Part shown: positions 42,527-51,399 of the stretch, piece by piece
Position numbering within the stretch: the stretch's first letter is position 1
Layout: each line of letters begins with the position of its first letter
NCBI GenBank assembly: GCA_015655975.1
Contig: DVEP01000026.1
Coordinates: 44,277 to 108,276, forward strand
Origin: Eubacterium sp.
Lineage (GTDB): Bacteria; Bacillota; Clostridia; Oscillospirales; Acutalibacteraceae
Direction of reading: 5' to 3'
DNA length: 64,000 nucleotides
Notes under the pieces: generated by a model
Told to the model about the DNA's origin: nothing
Databases searched by the model: none
What the model saw: the letters and a program-made list of their open reading frames with translations, nothing else
Made by a program: the position numbers and the translations under genes

Positions 42527-44020
42527 ATGTTTTATACTTCAACAAGAAATAATGATATAAGAGTAACTTCAACTCAGGCAATAGCTAAGGGTATTTCAGA
42601 CGAGGGCGGTCTTTTTGTTCCTTGTGAAATTCCGCAGTTTAGTATTGATAAAATAAAATCTATGCTCAGTCTTGACTATATCGGAAGAGCAAAAGTTGTT
42701 TTGAAAGAATATCTCACCGACTTTTCAGATGAGGAACTTGACTTTTGTATAAACGGTGCTTACGGTAACGGTAAGTTTTCTTCGGCTGCCATTGCTCCTA
42801 CCGTGAATGTAAATGAAAATGAAAACATTCTTGAATTGTGGCACGGTCCTACCTGTGCATTTAAAGATATGGCACTTCAACTTTTGCCTTATTTAATGAC
42901 TGTTTCTGCGAAAAAAACAGCAGAGGGCAAGACTATTGTAATTCTCGTTGCAACATCAGGCGATACAGGTAAAGCAGCTCTTGAAGGTTTTAAAGATGTA
43001 GAAAACACAAAAATTCTCGTTTTCTATCCCGATTGCGGTGTTTCGCCTATGCAAAAACTTCAAATGACTACTCAAGAGGGCGAAAATGTTGCGGTTTGCG
43101 CCATTAAAGGTAACTTTGACGACGCTCAATCAGCAGTAAAGTCAATTTTTACAAATGAAGAAATTAAAAAAGAGTTGGCTTCAAAAAATATGATGTTTTC
43201 GTCTGCCAATTCAATCAACTGGGGCAGACTTGTTCCTCAAATTGTTTACTATTTTTCAACATACTGCGACCTTGTAAATATGGGCAAAATTGCTCTCGGC
43301 GATGAAATAAATGTTGTTGTTCCGACAGGTAATTTCGGCAATATTCTCGCTGCGTATTATGCTGAAAAAATGGGACTTCCTATAAAAAAACTTGTTTGCG
43401 CTTCCAATTCAAACAATGTTCTTACAGATTTCCTTACAACAGGTACATACAACAAAAACCGCGATTTCTATGCAACAACTTCTCCTTCAATGGATATTTT
43501 GATTTCTTCAAACCTCGAGAGACTTTTGTACCATCTTTCAAACGAAGACGATAAACTCGTTTCGGAACTTATGAAAGAACTCTGCGAAAACGGTAAATAT
43601 ACAGTAAGCGATGAGTTGCAAAATACTGTTCAAAAATATTTTGCGGGCGGTTATTGTAACGAAAACGATGTAAATGATACTATCAAAAATCATTTTGAAA
43701 AATACAACTACCTTTGCGATACTCATACTGCCGTTGCAGTTAAGGTGTACGAAGACTATGTAAAAGAAACGGGCGATGACATTACAACGGTTATCGACTC
43801 AACGGCTTCTCCGTACAAGTTTTCTGCGTCTGTTTTGAAAGCCGTAAACGGCGAAGATATGCAGCTTGACGAGTTCGAAATGGTAGGTGAATTGAACAGA
43901 GTAACTTCTGTTGATATTCCTAAGCCTCTTGCATCGCTTAAAGATAAAAAAGTTCGTTTTTCAGAAGTGTGCAATAAAGAAGATATGAGCGAAATCGTAT
44001 TTAAACTTCTTAAATTATAA
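42527..44020 (+). CDS. thrC: Threonine synthase
   Basis: A 497-residue PLP enzyme making threonine from O-phosphohomoserine. The PLP lysine is Lys113 in HGPTCAFKDMALQLLP. TSGDTGKAALEGF, YPDCGVSPMQKLQM and PTGNFGNILAAYYAEKMGLP bind phosphate and cofactor. The start is ATG 42527 with TAGGAGGA upstream; an upstream in-frame ATG at 42470 lies inside yraN and lacks a site. No other threonine-pathway gene adjoins. A bidirectional terminator follows. Confidence 0.95.
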   Translation: MFYTSTRNNDIRVTSTQAIAKGISDEGGLFVPCEIPQFSIDKIKSMLSLDYIGRAKVVLKEYLTDFSDEELDFCINGAYGNGKFSSAAIAPTVNVNENENILELWHGPTCAFKDMALQLLPYLMTVSAKKTAEGKTIVILVATSGDTGKAALEGFKDVENTKILVFYPDCGVSPMQKLQMTTQEGENVAVCAIKGNFDDAQSAVKSIFTNEEIKKELASKNMMFSSANSINWGRLVPQIVYYFSTYCDLVNMGKIALGDEINVVVPTGNFGNILAAYYAEKMGLPIKKLVCASNSNNVLTDFLTTGTYNKNRDFYATTSPSMDILISSNLERLLYHLSNEDDKLVSELMKELCENGKYTVSDELQNTVQKYFAGGYCNENDVNDTIKNHFEKYNYLCDTHTAVAVKVYEDYVKETGDDITTVIDSTASPYKFSASVLKAVNGEDMQLDEFEMVGELNRVTSVDIPKPLASLKDKKVRFSEVCNKEDMSEIVFKLLKL

Positions 44021-44025
44021 AAAAT

Positions 44026-44056
44026 AAGAAGGTTCTCTTTTGAGAGCCTTCTTTTA
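44026..44056. terminator. Bidirectional terminator between thrC and the DUF1540 gene
   Basis: AAGAAGGTTCTC (44026-44037) pairs with GAGAGCCTTCTT (44042-44053, one G-U) around a four-base TTTT loop. T- and A-runs occur on both sides. Confidence 0.82.
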
Positions 44057-44066
44057 TCATTGCTTT

Positions 44067-44234
44067 TTAGCAGTTGCAGTTATCACAGCATTCAAAAGTT
44101 TCGCACTTTGTTTCTGTTGTTGTAACAGCGCCTTTTGTACCTACTGTTATATGACCGGCGGTACAGCAGTTGTTTTTATCGTGATATTTGCAGTTTTTTG
44201 CTTCACAGCAAATTCCCTGAATTTCTTTTTCCAC
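44067..44234 (-). CDS. Small Cys-rich DUF1540 protein
   Basis: A 55-residue minus-strand gene, shorter than common ORF cut-offs. Translation from GTG (44232-44234 on the plus strand as CAC) gives ten cysteines in pattern ICCEAKNCKY, NNCCTAGHITVG, TKCETFECCDNCNC. The CxxxxC(K/x)Y...CxAxxIxVG...TxCxTF layout is that of DUF1540 proteins of Firmicutes, which probably bind metal, most likely zinc. A strong AAAGGAGTGAT site lies about 9 bases before the GTG. It is convergent with thrC and divergent from the metallophosphoesterase gene. Function unknown. Confidence 0.82.
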   Translation of the reverse strand: MEKEIQGICCEAKNCKYHDKNNCCTAGHITVGTKGAVTTTETKCETFECCDNCNC

Positions 44235-44297
44235 TTCGTATCACTCCTTTCTAATATATTTTTTTCTTTTTATTCAATTTTATTCACGGAGGTTTTT

Positions 44298-44984
44298 ATG
44301 TCTGTTTTTGCTATTGCCGACACACATCTTTCACTGTCTGTCAATAAACCTATGGACAGTTTCGACGGCTGGAACAATTATGTGGAAAGACTCGAAAAAA
44401 ATTGGAACAGTGTTGTAGAAAAAGATGATACAGTCGTTGTGGCAGGCGATATTTCTTGGGCAATGAATTTTGAAGAATTGAAAAAAGATTTTAATTTTTT
44501 AAATTCTTTAAACGGAACAAAAATTTTAATTAAAGGAAATCACGACTATTGGTGGAATACAAAAACAAAAATTGACAAATTTATATCGGAAAATAATTTT
44601 GACACTATAAAAATTTTGTTTAACAATTCATATGAAGTCGGGAATATAAGCATTTGCGGTTCTCGCGGTTGGATGATGGAAACGGAAACCGAGCACGACG
44701 AAAAAGTGCTTAACAGGGAAGTCGGCAGAATAAAATTGTCTTTAAATGACGCTAAAAATCACGAGAAAACAGTTTTTTTACACTATCCGCCCGTAACTGT
44801 TGACAATGAGTGTGAAGAAATCACAAAAGTTCTTCAGCAATTCGGTATAAAAAACTGCTACTATGGGCATCTTCACGGTATGGCTGCAAAATATGGCTAT
44901 GAGGGAGAAAAAAACGGCATAAAATATAAACTTATTTCCGCAGACCGTCTGTCTTTTACTCCTTTACTTGTAAAAAAATTATGA
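44298..44984 (+). CDS. Metallophosphoesterase (calcineurin-like)
   Basis: About 228 residues. Metal ligands are visible in FAIADTHLS (Asp, His), VVVAGDISWAMN (Asp), IKGNHDYWW (Asn, His), FLHYPP (His) and YGHLHG (paired His), the full calcineurin-like phosphoesterase set. The ATG at 44298 is chosen for GGAGGT upstream; translation of the preceding 85 in-frame codons would run antisense through the DUF1540 gene. Substrate unknown. No terminator separates it from tig, but a strong tig promoter intervenes. Confidence 0.88.
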   Translation: MSVFAIADTHLSLSVNKPMDSFDGWNNYVERLEKNWNSVVEKDDTVVVAGDISWAMNFEELKKDFNFLNSLNGTKILIKGNHDYWWNTKTKIDKFISENNFDTIKILFNNSYEVGNISICGSRGWMMETETEHDEKVLNREVGRIKLSLNDAKNHEKTVFLHYPPVTVDNECEEITKVLQQFGIKNCYYGHLHGMAAKYGYEGEKNGIKYKLISADRLSFTPLLVKKL

Positions 44985-44989
44985 AAATC

Positions 44990-45018
44990 TTGTAATTAAT
45001 ATTTTATTATGATATAAT
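44990..45018 (+). promoter_or_regulatory. tig promoter, extended -10
   Basis: TTGTAA (44990-44995), 17 bp, perfect TATAAT (45013-45018) preceded by TGA, giving an extended -10. GGAGGT follows before the ATG. Confidence 0.75.
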
Positions 45019-45058
45019 GCTAACTCGATGAATAAATTTGACTTAGGAGGTTGCATTT

Positions 45059-46345
45059 ATGGCACTCAAATCATCTAATAAAGCAGAAGAAAATAATGTA
45101 TATGAACTTGTTGTAACTGTTGATGCAGAAACTTTCTCTGACGCTTGCAAAAAAGCATATATGAAACAAAGAAAGTCAATTCAACTCCCCGGCTTCAGAA
45201 AAGGTAAAGCACCGCAGGCTATGGTTGAAAGACAGTTCGGCGAAGGCGTGTTCTTTGAAGATGCTCTTGAATTAGTTTACCCGGAAGCAGTTATGTCTGC
45301 TATCGAAGAGGCAAAACTCAAAACAGTAGGTCAGCCTTTTGAACTTGAAGTTCCGGTTATGAGCAAAAGCGAAGGCGTAGAAATGAAAATGAAAGTCTAT
45401 GTTTACCCTGAAGTTGAACTTGCTTCTTACAAAGGTCTTGAAGCAACTAAAAAGTCAGGCGAAGCAACAGACGAAGATGTTGAAAACGAACTCAAAAATA
45501 TGCAGGACAGAAATTCAAGACTTGTAAGTGTTGAAGACCGTGCTTCTCAAATGGGCGATACTTGTTCAATCGACTTTGAAGGTTTTGTTGACGGCGTTGC
45601 TTTTGACGGCGGTAAAGGCGAAAACTATCCTCTCGAACTCGGTAGCGGTTCTTTCATTCCGGGCTTTGAAGAGCAGGTTGCAGGTAAAAATATCGGCGAA
45701 GAGTTCGATGTAAATGTTACTTTCCCTGAACAGTATGCAGAAGAATTGGCAGGAAAAGACGCTGTATTCAAAGTAACAATTCACGAAATTAAAGCAAAAG
45801 AACTTCCTGAACTTGACGATGAGTTCGCAAAGGATGCAGACTTCGATACACTCGACGAACTTAAAGAAGACATTAAAAAGAATATTTCGGAAAGAAAGTC
45901 AGAAGAAGCAAAGAGAGACTACGAAGACCAACTTCTTGAACAACTCGTTGATTCAATGACAGCAGACATTCCTGAAGTTATGTTCACAGAAAAAACAGAC
46001 GAGCTTGTAAGAGACTATGCAAACCGTCTTCAAATGCAGGGTATCGACCTCAAAACATATCTTTCATACCTTGGTCAAGATATGGACTCTTTCAGAGCAA
46101 ACTTCAAAGTTGCTGCTGAAAAACAAGTTAAAACAGCTCTTGCACTTGAAAAAGTTGCAGAACTTGAAAATATCAAAGCAACAGAAGAAGATATTGAAGA
46201 AGAAATCAAAAAACTTGCTGAAATGTATCAAATGGAAGCAGACCAAATCAAAGCTGCTGTTCCGAGCGAACAACTCGCTGCTGATATTGAACTCAGAAAA
46301 GCTATTGATTTTGTAGTAGAAAATTCTGTTGAAAAAGCAGAGTAA
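45059..46345 (+). CDS. tig: Trigger factor
   Basis: A 428-residue ribosome-bound chaperone and prolyl isomerase that meets nascent chains. The ribosome-docking signature is LPGFRKGKAPQAMVERQFG; the FKBP-like domain runs from about GDTCSIDFEGFVDGVAFDGGKG to VTIHEIKAKELPELDDEFA; the C-terminal helical arms follow. Length fits the family. The tig-clpP-clpX-lon-engB order is conserved. AGGAGGTTG precedes ATG. Confidence 0.96.
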   Translation: MALKSSNKAEENNVYELVVTVDAETFSDACKKAYMKQRKSIQLPGFRKGKAPQAMVERQFGEGVFFEDALELVYPEAVMSAIEEAKLKTVGQPFELEVPVMSKSEGVEMKMKVYVYPEVELASYKGLEATKKSGEATDEDVENELKNMQDRNSRLVSVEDRASQMGDTCSIDFEGFVDGVAFDGGKGENYPLELGSGSFIPGFEEQVAGKNIGEEFDVNVTFPEQYAEELAGKDAVFKVTIHEIKAKELPELDDEFAKDADFDTLDELKEDIKKNISERKSEEAKRDYEDQLLEQLVDSMTADIPEVMFTEKTDELVRDYANRLQMQGIDLKTYLSYLGQDMDSFRANFKVAAEKQVKTALALEKVAELENIKATEEDIEEEIKKLAEMYQMEADQIKAAVPSEQLAADIELRKAIDFVVENSVEKAE

Positions 46346-46393
46346 TATATTTATTTAGGGAATATCCCTCATTTTCAGAAAGAAGTGATTTAT

Positions 46394-46975
46394 ATGGCAT
46401 CAATGCCTTATGTTATCGAACAGTCAAGTTCAGGTGAACGCAGTGTTGACATTTTTTCAAGATTATTGTCCGACAGAATCATCGTTTTATCCGACGAGGT
46501 AAATGACACTACTGCAAGTTTGGTGGTGGCTCAGCTGTTGTTTCTTGAAGGTCAAGACAGTGAAAAAGATATAAATCTTTATATTAACAGTCCGGGCGGT
46601 TCTGTAAGCGCAGGACTTGCAATTTATGACACCATGCAATATATTAAGTGCGATGTTTCCACAATTTGTATGGGTATGGCTGCAAGTATGGGTGCATTTC
46701 TTCTTTCAAGCGGTGCAAAAGGCAAAAGAATTGCGCTTCCGAACAGTGAAGTAATGATTCATCAGCCACTCGGCGGCGCTCAGGGTCAGGCTACTGAAAT
46801 TGAAATTGCCGCTAACCACATTTTGCGTACAAAACAAAAATTAAATTCAATCCTTGCTGCAAACACAGGTAAATCAATCGAAGAAATTGCTAAAGATACT
46901 GAAAGAGATAACTGGCTTTCGTCACAAGAAGCACTTGAATACGGACTTGTTGACAAGGTTTATGAAAAAAGATAA
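46394..46975 (+). CDS. clpP: ATP-dependent Clp protease proteolytic subunit
   Basis: A 193-residue serine peptidase forming the tetradecameric ClpP barrel. Catalytic Ser98 is in GMAASMGAFLL, His123 in EVMIHQPLGG and the Asp in AKDTERDNWLS. YINSPGGSVSAGLAIYDTM is the oxyanion region. The start ATG 46394 is used; GTG 46385 is in frame but lies within the weak ribosome site. No propeptide beyond a few residues. It works with ClpX, encoded 15 bases downstream. Confidence 0.96.
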   Translation: MASMPYVIEQSSSGERSVDIFSRLLSDRIIVLSDEVNDTTASLVVAQLLFLEGQDSEKDINLYINSPGGSVSAGLAIYDTMQYIKCDVSTICMGMAASMGAFLLSSGAKGKRIALPNSEVMIHQPLGGAQGQATEIEIAANHILRTKQKLNSILAANTGKSIEEIAKDTERDNWLSSQEALEYGLVDKVYEKR

Positions 46976-46990
46976 TTGAGGTGCTGATTA

Positions 46991-48280
46991 ATGTCAAAAG
47001 ATGAGAACAGAAGCAGTTATGCAAGATGTTCTTTTTGCGGTAAGAATGAAGCAATGGTAAGAAAACTTTTAGAAGGTCCGAACAATGTGTTCATTTGCGA
47101 CGAGTGTGTGAAACTTTGCAATGATATTATCGATGCAAATATCGGCATGAGCGAAAGTGAACAGGTTGTAGAAGACGACTTTGTTTTACCAAAACCTTCT
47201 GAAATTAAGAAACAACTTGATGAATATGTTATCGGTCAGGATGAAGCTAAAGTTTCGCTCAGTGTTGCTGTATATAATCATTATAAAAGAATTTTTTCAA
47301 ACAGCGGCGAAGATGATGTTGAACTTCAAAAAAGCAATATTTTGCTTTTGGGTTCAACAGGTGTCGGCAAAACAATGCTTGCACAGACTTTAGCAAAAAT
47401 TCTCGATGTTCCGTTCGCTATCGCAGATGCAACAACATTGACAGAAGCAGGATATGTCGGTGAAGATGTTGAAAACATACTTTTAAGACTTATTCAGGCT
47501 GCTGACTATGATATTGCAAAAGCAGAGCGCGGTATTATATATGTCGATGAAATAGATAAAATTTCGAGAAAAAGTGAAAACCGTTCAATTACCAGAGATG
47601 TAAGCGGTGAGGGTGTTCAGCAGGCTTTGCTGAAAATTCTTGAAGGCACTGTTTCAAATGTTCCGCCTACAGGAGGCAGAAAACATCCTCAACAAGAATT
47701 TATCCAAATTGACACTTCAAATATTTTGTTCATTTGCGGCGGTGCTTTTGACGGAATAGATAAAATCATTGAGAAAAGAATGGGAACTAAAACGCTTGGT
47801 TTCGGTTCAAATATTTCTGATAAAGAAGAATTTGACGAAAATACCATTCTTCACAATGTTATTCAGCACGATTTGGTTAAATACGGTCTTATACCTGAAT
47901 TGATAGGAAGAATACCGGTAATTACCGTACTTGACAAACTTGACAGAAACGCATTGATTAAAATAATGACAGAACCTAAGAATTCTATTGTCAAGCAGTA
48001 CGAAAAATTGTTCAAGTTAGATGATGTTGAACTTGTTTTTGAACAAGAAGCACTTGAACAAATTGCAGACATTACTTTGGAAAGAAAGACCGGTGCAAGA
48101 GGACTGAGAAGTGTATTTGAAAAAATATTGACACCGCTTATGTTTACTGTACCGTCAGATTTTTTGATTGAAAAAATCGTAGTGACAAAAAATTCTGTAT
48201 TGGAAAACGAAGAGCCTAAAATAATTAAAAATTTAGACCGTATTCCGAAAGATATTAAAGTTTCTGATTTAACAGGTTAA
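46991..48280 (+). CDS. clpX: ATP-dependent Clp protease ATP-binding subunit ClpX
   Basis: A 429-residue AAA unfoldase feeding ClpP. The N-terminal zinc-binding domain has Cys13, Cys16, Cys36 and Cys39 (CSFCGKN...FICDEC). Walker A is GSTGVGKTMLAQ and Walker B GIIYVDEIDKI. The IGF-type ClpP-docking loop appears as LGFGSN rather than IGF, so docking relies on a variant tripeptide. ERKTGARGLRSVFE is the sensor 2/C-terminal block. A hairpin terminator follows. Confidence 0.95.
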   Translation: MSKDENRSSYARCSFCGKNEAMVRKLLEGPNNVFICDECVKLCNDIIDANIGMSESEQVVEDDFVLPKPSEIKKQLDEYVIGQDEAKVSLSVAVYNHYKRIFSNSGEDDVELQKSNILLLGSTGVGKTMLAQTLAKILDVPFAIADATTLTEAGYVGEDVENILLRLIQAADYDIAKAERGIIYVDEIDKISRKSENRSITRDVSGEGVQQALLKILEGTVSNVPPTGGRKHPQQEFIQIDTSNILFICGGAFDGIDKIIEKRMGTKTLGFGSNISDKEEFDENTILHNVIQHDLVKYGLIPELIGRIPVITVLDKLDRNALIKIMTEPKNSIVKQYEKLFKLDDVELVFEQEALEQIADITLERKTGARGLRSVFEKILTPLMFTVPSDFLIEKIVVTKNSVLENEEPKIIKNLDRIPKDIKVSDLTG

Positions 48281-48285
48281 TTTGT

Positions 48286-48343
48286 AGGCACTGAAAGTGT
48301 TTGTTGTTTTGCATTGCATACACTTTCAGTTGCCTTTTTTTAT
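48286..48343 (+). terminator. clpX terminator
   Basis: AGGCA-CTGAAAGTGT (48286-48300) pairs with ACACTTTCAG-TTGCCT (48320-48335) around a 19-base loop, followed by TTTTTT. The distal stem also contributes the -35 box of the lon promoter. Confidence 0.78.
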
Positions 48344-48358
48344 TTTTTGTTATATAAT
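48330..48358 (+). promoter_or_regulatory. lon promoter, -35 inside the clpX terminator
   Basis: TTGCCT (48330-48335), 17 bp T-rich spacer, TATAAT (48353-48358). AAGGAG lies 6 bases before the lon ATG. No CIRCE or CtsR-like repeat is apparent. Confidence 0.6.
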
Positions 48359-48386
48359 AAGTCATATATTTTTTAAGGAGATTTTT

Positions 48387-50798
48387 ATGCAGGAAGATAT
48401 TTTAAATGTAGATTTTTGTACAGAACTTCCGCTTGTGGCTTTGCGCGGACTTTCTGTATTTCCTGAGATGATTCTTCATTTTGATGTAGGAAGACCGAAA
48501 AGTATCAGCGCTTTAAAAGCTGCGGTCAAAGAAAGTAAAAAAGTATTTTTGGTCTCTCAAAAAGATGTTATGATTGAGGAGCCGACGGAAGAAGATTTGT
48601 ATAAAGTCGGCGTAATTTGTGATATTAAGCAAGTTGTAAACATTCCGAATTCTTCAAACGCAAGAGTTGCAGTTGAAGGTTTAGTCAGAGCCCGCCTTAT
48701 AAATATTGTTCAAAATGAGCCGTACTTTAAAGCAAATGCGGAAATTCTTAATGATATTTTACCCGATGAAAGTGAATTGAAGTATGAAAATGCTTACGAA
48801 AAACTTGTAAAACGCGAGTTTGAAAAGTATATTTCATTAGTTCCGAGATATTCGGAAAGTTCTCTCAAGGGCTTACTTTCAATTACTCAGAGCGGAGAAC
48901 TTGCAGATTTTATAGCTTCAAATTCATATTTTGAGAATGAAGACAAGCAAGCAATTTTAGAGTGTTTGAATCCCATAAAACGACTTGTAAAAGTTTATGA
49001 AATTCTCGTTCGTGATAATGAAAATTTGCAGACAGAGGCGGAAATTCAAGAAAAAGTCCGCGCAGAAATCGACTCAAATCAAAGAGAATACTTTTTGCGT
49101 GAAGAAATGAAAATCATTGCAGATGAACTCGGTGAAAGCGAAGACCCCGTTGCAGAGTCGGATATATACAGAAAAAAGATTGAAAAATTAAATTGCAATC
49201 AGGAAATTAAAGATAAACTTTATTCTGAATGCAATAAATTGATGAAAATGCCTTTGTCTTCACAGGAAGCAACAGTGTCAAGAAATTACCTTGACAAGTG
49301 TCTCGAAATTCCTTTCAACAATTTCACTAAAGACAGCATAAATTTGGACAAGGCAAGGAAAGTTTTGGACAAAGAACACTATTCTCTTGAAAAAATTAAA
49401 GACAGAATAGTAGAACATTTGGCAGTAATGAAACGCAACCCTGATTTTAATGGACAAATAATCTGCCTTTACGGACCTCCGGGTGTAGGCAAGACTTCTA
49501 TTGTAAAATCGCTTGCCAAGGCAATGAACAGAAACTATGTAAGAATTGCTCTGGGCGGTGTTCATGATGAAAGTGAAATCAGGGGACACAGAAGAACTTA
49601 TATAGGCTCAATGCCGGGACGAATTATAGACGCTTTGATTAAAAGTAAATCTATGAATCCTGTCATATTGCTTGACGAAATTGACAAAGTAGGAAGCGAC
49701 TACAAAGGCGACCCATCTTCTGCTTTGCTTGAGGCTTTAGACCCCGAACAAAACTTTTCTTTTGAAGACCACTATATAGATTTTCCTGTTGACTTGAGCA
49801 ATGTTTTGTTTATGACCACGGCAAATGACTTGTCAACAATTCCCGAGCCGTTGTACGACCGTATGGAAGTTATTGAACTAAATTCCTATTCTGTTACAGA
49901 GAAGTTTAATATTGCTAAAAAGCATTTAATAAAAAAACAAATGCTTAAGCATAATATCACTTCAAAAGAGTTGAAAGTAACAGACAAAGCGATTTATTCT
50001 GTAATTGAAAACTATACTTCAGAAGCAGGCGTCAGGGAGTTAGAGAGAAAAATTTCAGAAATTTGCAGAAAAGCCATAATGAAACTTGAAAATTCCGACG
50101 AAGTTGTGAGAGTGAGCGAAAAAAATATTTCCGAATTTTTAGGTATTAAAAAATATTTCCGCGACAAAGTAAACCGTGAAAATCAAGTTGGTGTTGTAAA
50201 CGGACTTGCGTGGACAAAAGTCGGAGGTACATTGCTGCCTATTGAAGTGTCTGCGCTTAACGGCACAGGCAAGATAGAAATCACGGGTAATTTGGGCGAT
50301 GTGATGACGGAAAGCGCAAAAACAGCCGTAAGCTATGTAAGAAGCAAGTCGGACGAGTGGGGAATTTCGTCAGATTTTTATAAAAATAAAGATATACATA
50401 TCCATGCACCCGAAGCTGCAATACCAAAGGACGGTCCGTCGGCAGGACTTGCCATTACAACTGCGATTGTGTCGGAACTTACAAGCATACCTATTAAGCA
50501 AAGCGTTGCAATGACAGGAGAAATATCGCTTAAAGGCAAAGCACTTGCTATCGGCGGTTTGAAAGAAAAATCGATGGCAGCGTATAAATCCGGTTGCAAA
50601 ACAGTCATTATTCCTTACGACAATGAAAAAGATTTGTTCGATGTCAATGAAGAAGTTAAAAACAATGTTGAATTTATAACTGTTAAAAATTTTGACGAAG
50701 TATTGGAAATTGCACTTGAAAAAAATATCAAAAATTGTAAAATAAAACATATAATCAAATCAAATTGCAGTGTCAATTCTTCAACGATTACACAGTAG
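48387..50798 (+). CDS. lon: ATP-dependent protease Lon
   Basis: An 803-residue LonA protease. The N-terminal substrate domain starts LPLVALRGLSVFPEMILHFDVGR. The AAA module has Walker A GPPGVGKT (363-370), Walker B VILLDEIDKVG and GALRGH-like SEIRGHRRTYIGSMPGRII. The Ser-Lys dyad is Ser685 in PKDGPSAG and Lys728 in GGLKEK. ATG 48387 is chosen (AAGGAG upstream); in-frame codons further up pass through the clpX terminator. It degrades misfolded and regulatory proteins in the cytoplasm. Confidence 0.96.
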   Translation: MQEDILNVDFCTELPLVALRGLSVFPEMILHFDVGRPKSISALKAAVKESKKVFLVSQKDVMIEEPTEEDLYKVGVICDIKQVVNIPNSSNARVAVEGLVRARLINIVQNEPYFKANAEILNDILPDESELKYENAYEKLVKREFEKYISLVPRYSESSLKGLLSITQSGELADFIASNSYFENEDKQAILECLNPIKRLVKVYEILVRDNENLQTEAEIQEKVRAEIDSNQREYFLREEMKIIADELGESEDPVAESDIYRKKIEKLNCNQEIKDKLYSECNKLMKMPLSSQEATVSRNYLDKCLEIPFNNFTKDSINLDKARKVLDKEHYSLEKIKDRIVEHLAVMKRNPDFNGQIICLYGPPGVGKTSIVKSLAKAMNRNYVRIALGGVHDESEIRGHRRTYIGSMPGRIIDALIKSKSMNPVILLDEIDKVGSDYKGDPSSALLEALDPEQNFSFEDHYIDFPVDLSNVLFMTTANDLSTIPEPLYDRMEVIELNSYSVTEKFNIAKKHLIKKQMLKHNITSKELKVTDKAIYSVIENYTSEAGVRELERKISEICRKAIMKLENSDEVVRVSEKNISEFLGIKKYFRDKVNRENQVGVVNGLAWTKVGGTLLPIEVSALNGTGKIEITGNLGDVMTESAKTAVSYVRSKSDEWGISSDFYKNKDIHIHAPEAAIPKDGPSAGLAITTAIVSELTSIPIKQSVAMTGEISLKGKALAIGGLKEKSMAAYKSGCKTVIIPYDNEKDLFDVNEEVKNNVEFITVKNFDEVLEIALEKNIKNCKIKHIIKSNCSVNSSTITQ

Positions 50799-50805
50799 GT
50801 GAAAT

Positions 50806-51387
50806 ATGAACTATAATAAAGCATTTTTTGAAAAAGCGTTTGGCATTTCTTCTCAGCTGCCGATTTCCGACAGCAATGAAATTGTTTTTGCAGGCAAGTC
50901 AAATGTCGGTAAATCGTCTTTGCTGAACAAAATATTTTCAAGAAAATCACTTGCAAGAGTGAGTTCTGTTCCGGGTAAAACCATTACAATCAATTTCTAT
51001 GATGTGGACGGTGTAAAGTTTGTTGACTTGCCGGGATACGGCTATGCAAAAATATCAAAACAGGAAAAACTTCGTTTTTCAGAACTTATGGAAGGCTTTT
51101 TCCATTCTGACAGAAATATTAAACTTGTTGTTATTCTTGTCGATATGCGCCATTCTCCGTCAAAAGACGATTTGAATATGATAGATTTTGTAAAGCAAAT
51201 GAACTTGCCGTTCGTCATTGCTTTGACAAAAAGCGACAAACTCAATAAAACAGAGTACAATAATCGTATGAGTCTTGTTAAAGATGAACTCGGCGTGGAA
51301 GATAATATATCAGTCATTCCGTTTTCCTCAAAAACAGGACAAGGCGTTGAAGAAGTGAAAAAATGTATTGAAGACTCAATTTCTTAA
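50806..51387 (+). CDS. engB: Ribosome biogenesis GTP-binding protein YsxC/EngB
   Basis: A 193-residue small GTPase for 50S assembly. P-loop GKSNVGKSSLLN, switch II DLPGYGYAKISK, G4 LTKSDKL and G5 FSSKTGQG are present; the start MNYNKAFFEKAFGISSQLP is family-like. The usual lon-engB adjacency is kept, with 7 bases between, and TAGGTGA overlapping the lon stop as ribosome site. Confidence 0.95.
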   Translation: MNYNKAFFEKAFGISSQLPISDSNEIVFAGKSNVGKSSLLNKIFSRKSLARVSSVPGKTITINFYDVDGVKFVDLPGYGYAKISKQEKLRFSELMEGFFHSDRNIKLVVILVDMRHSPSKDDLNMIDFVKQMNLPFVIALTKSDKLNKTEYNNRMSLVKDELGVEDNISVIPFSSKTGQGVEEVKKCIEDSIS

Positions 51388-51399
51388 AGGAGGAAATAT

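Noticed and set aside
44040..44297. N-terminal extension of the metallophosphoesterase
   Set aside because: The frame runs antisense through the DUF1540 gene and gives Cys/Phe-rich sequence; GGAGGT marks ATG 44298.
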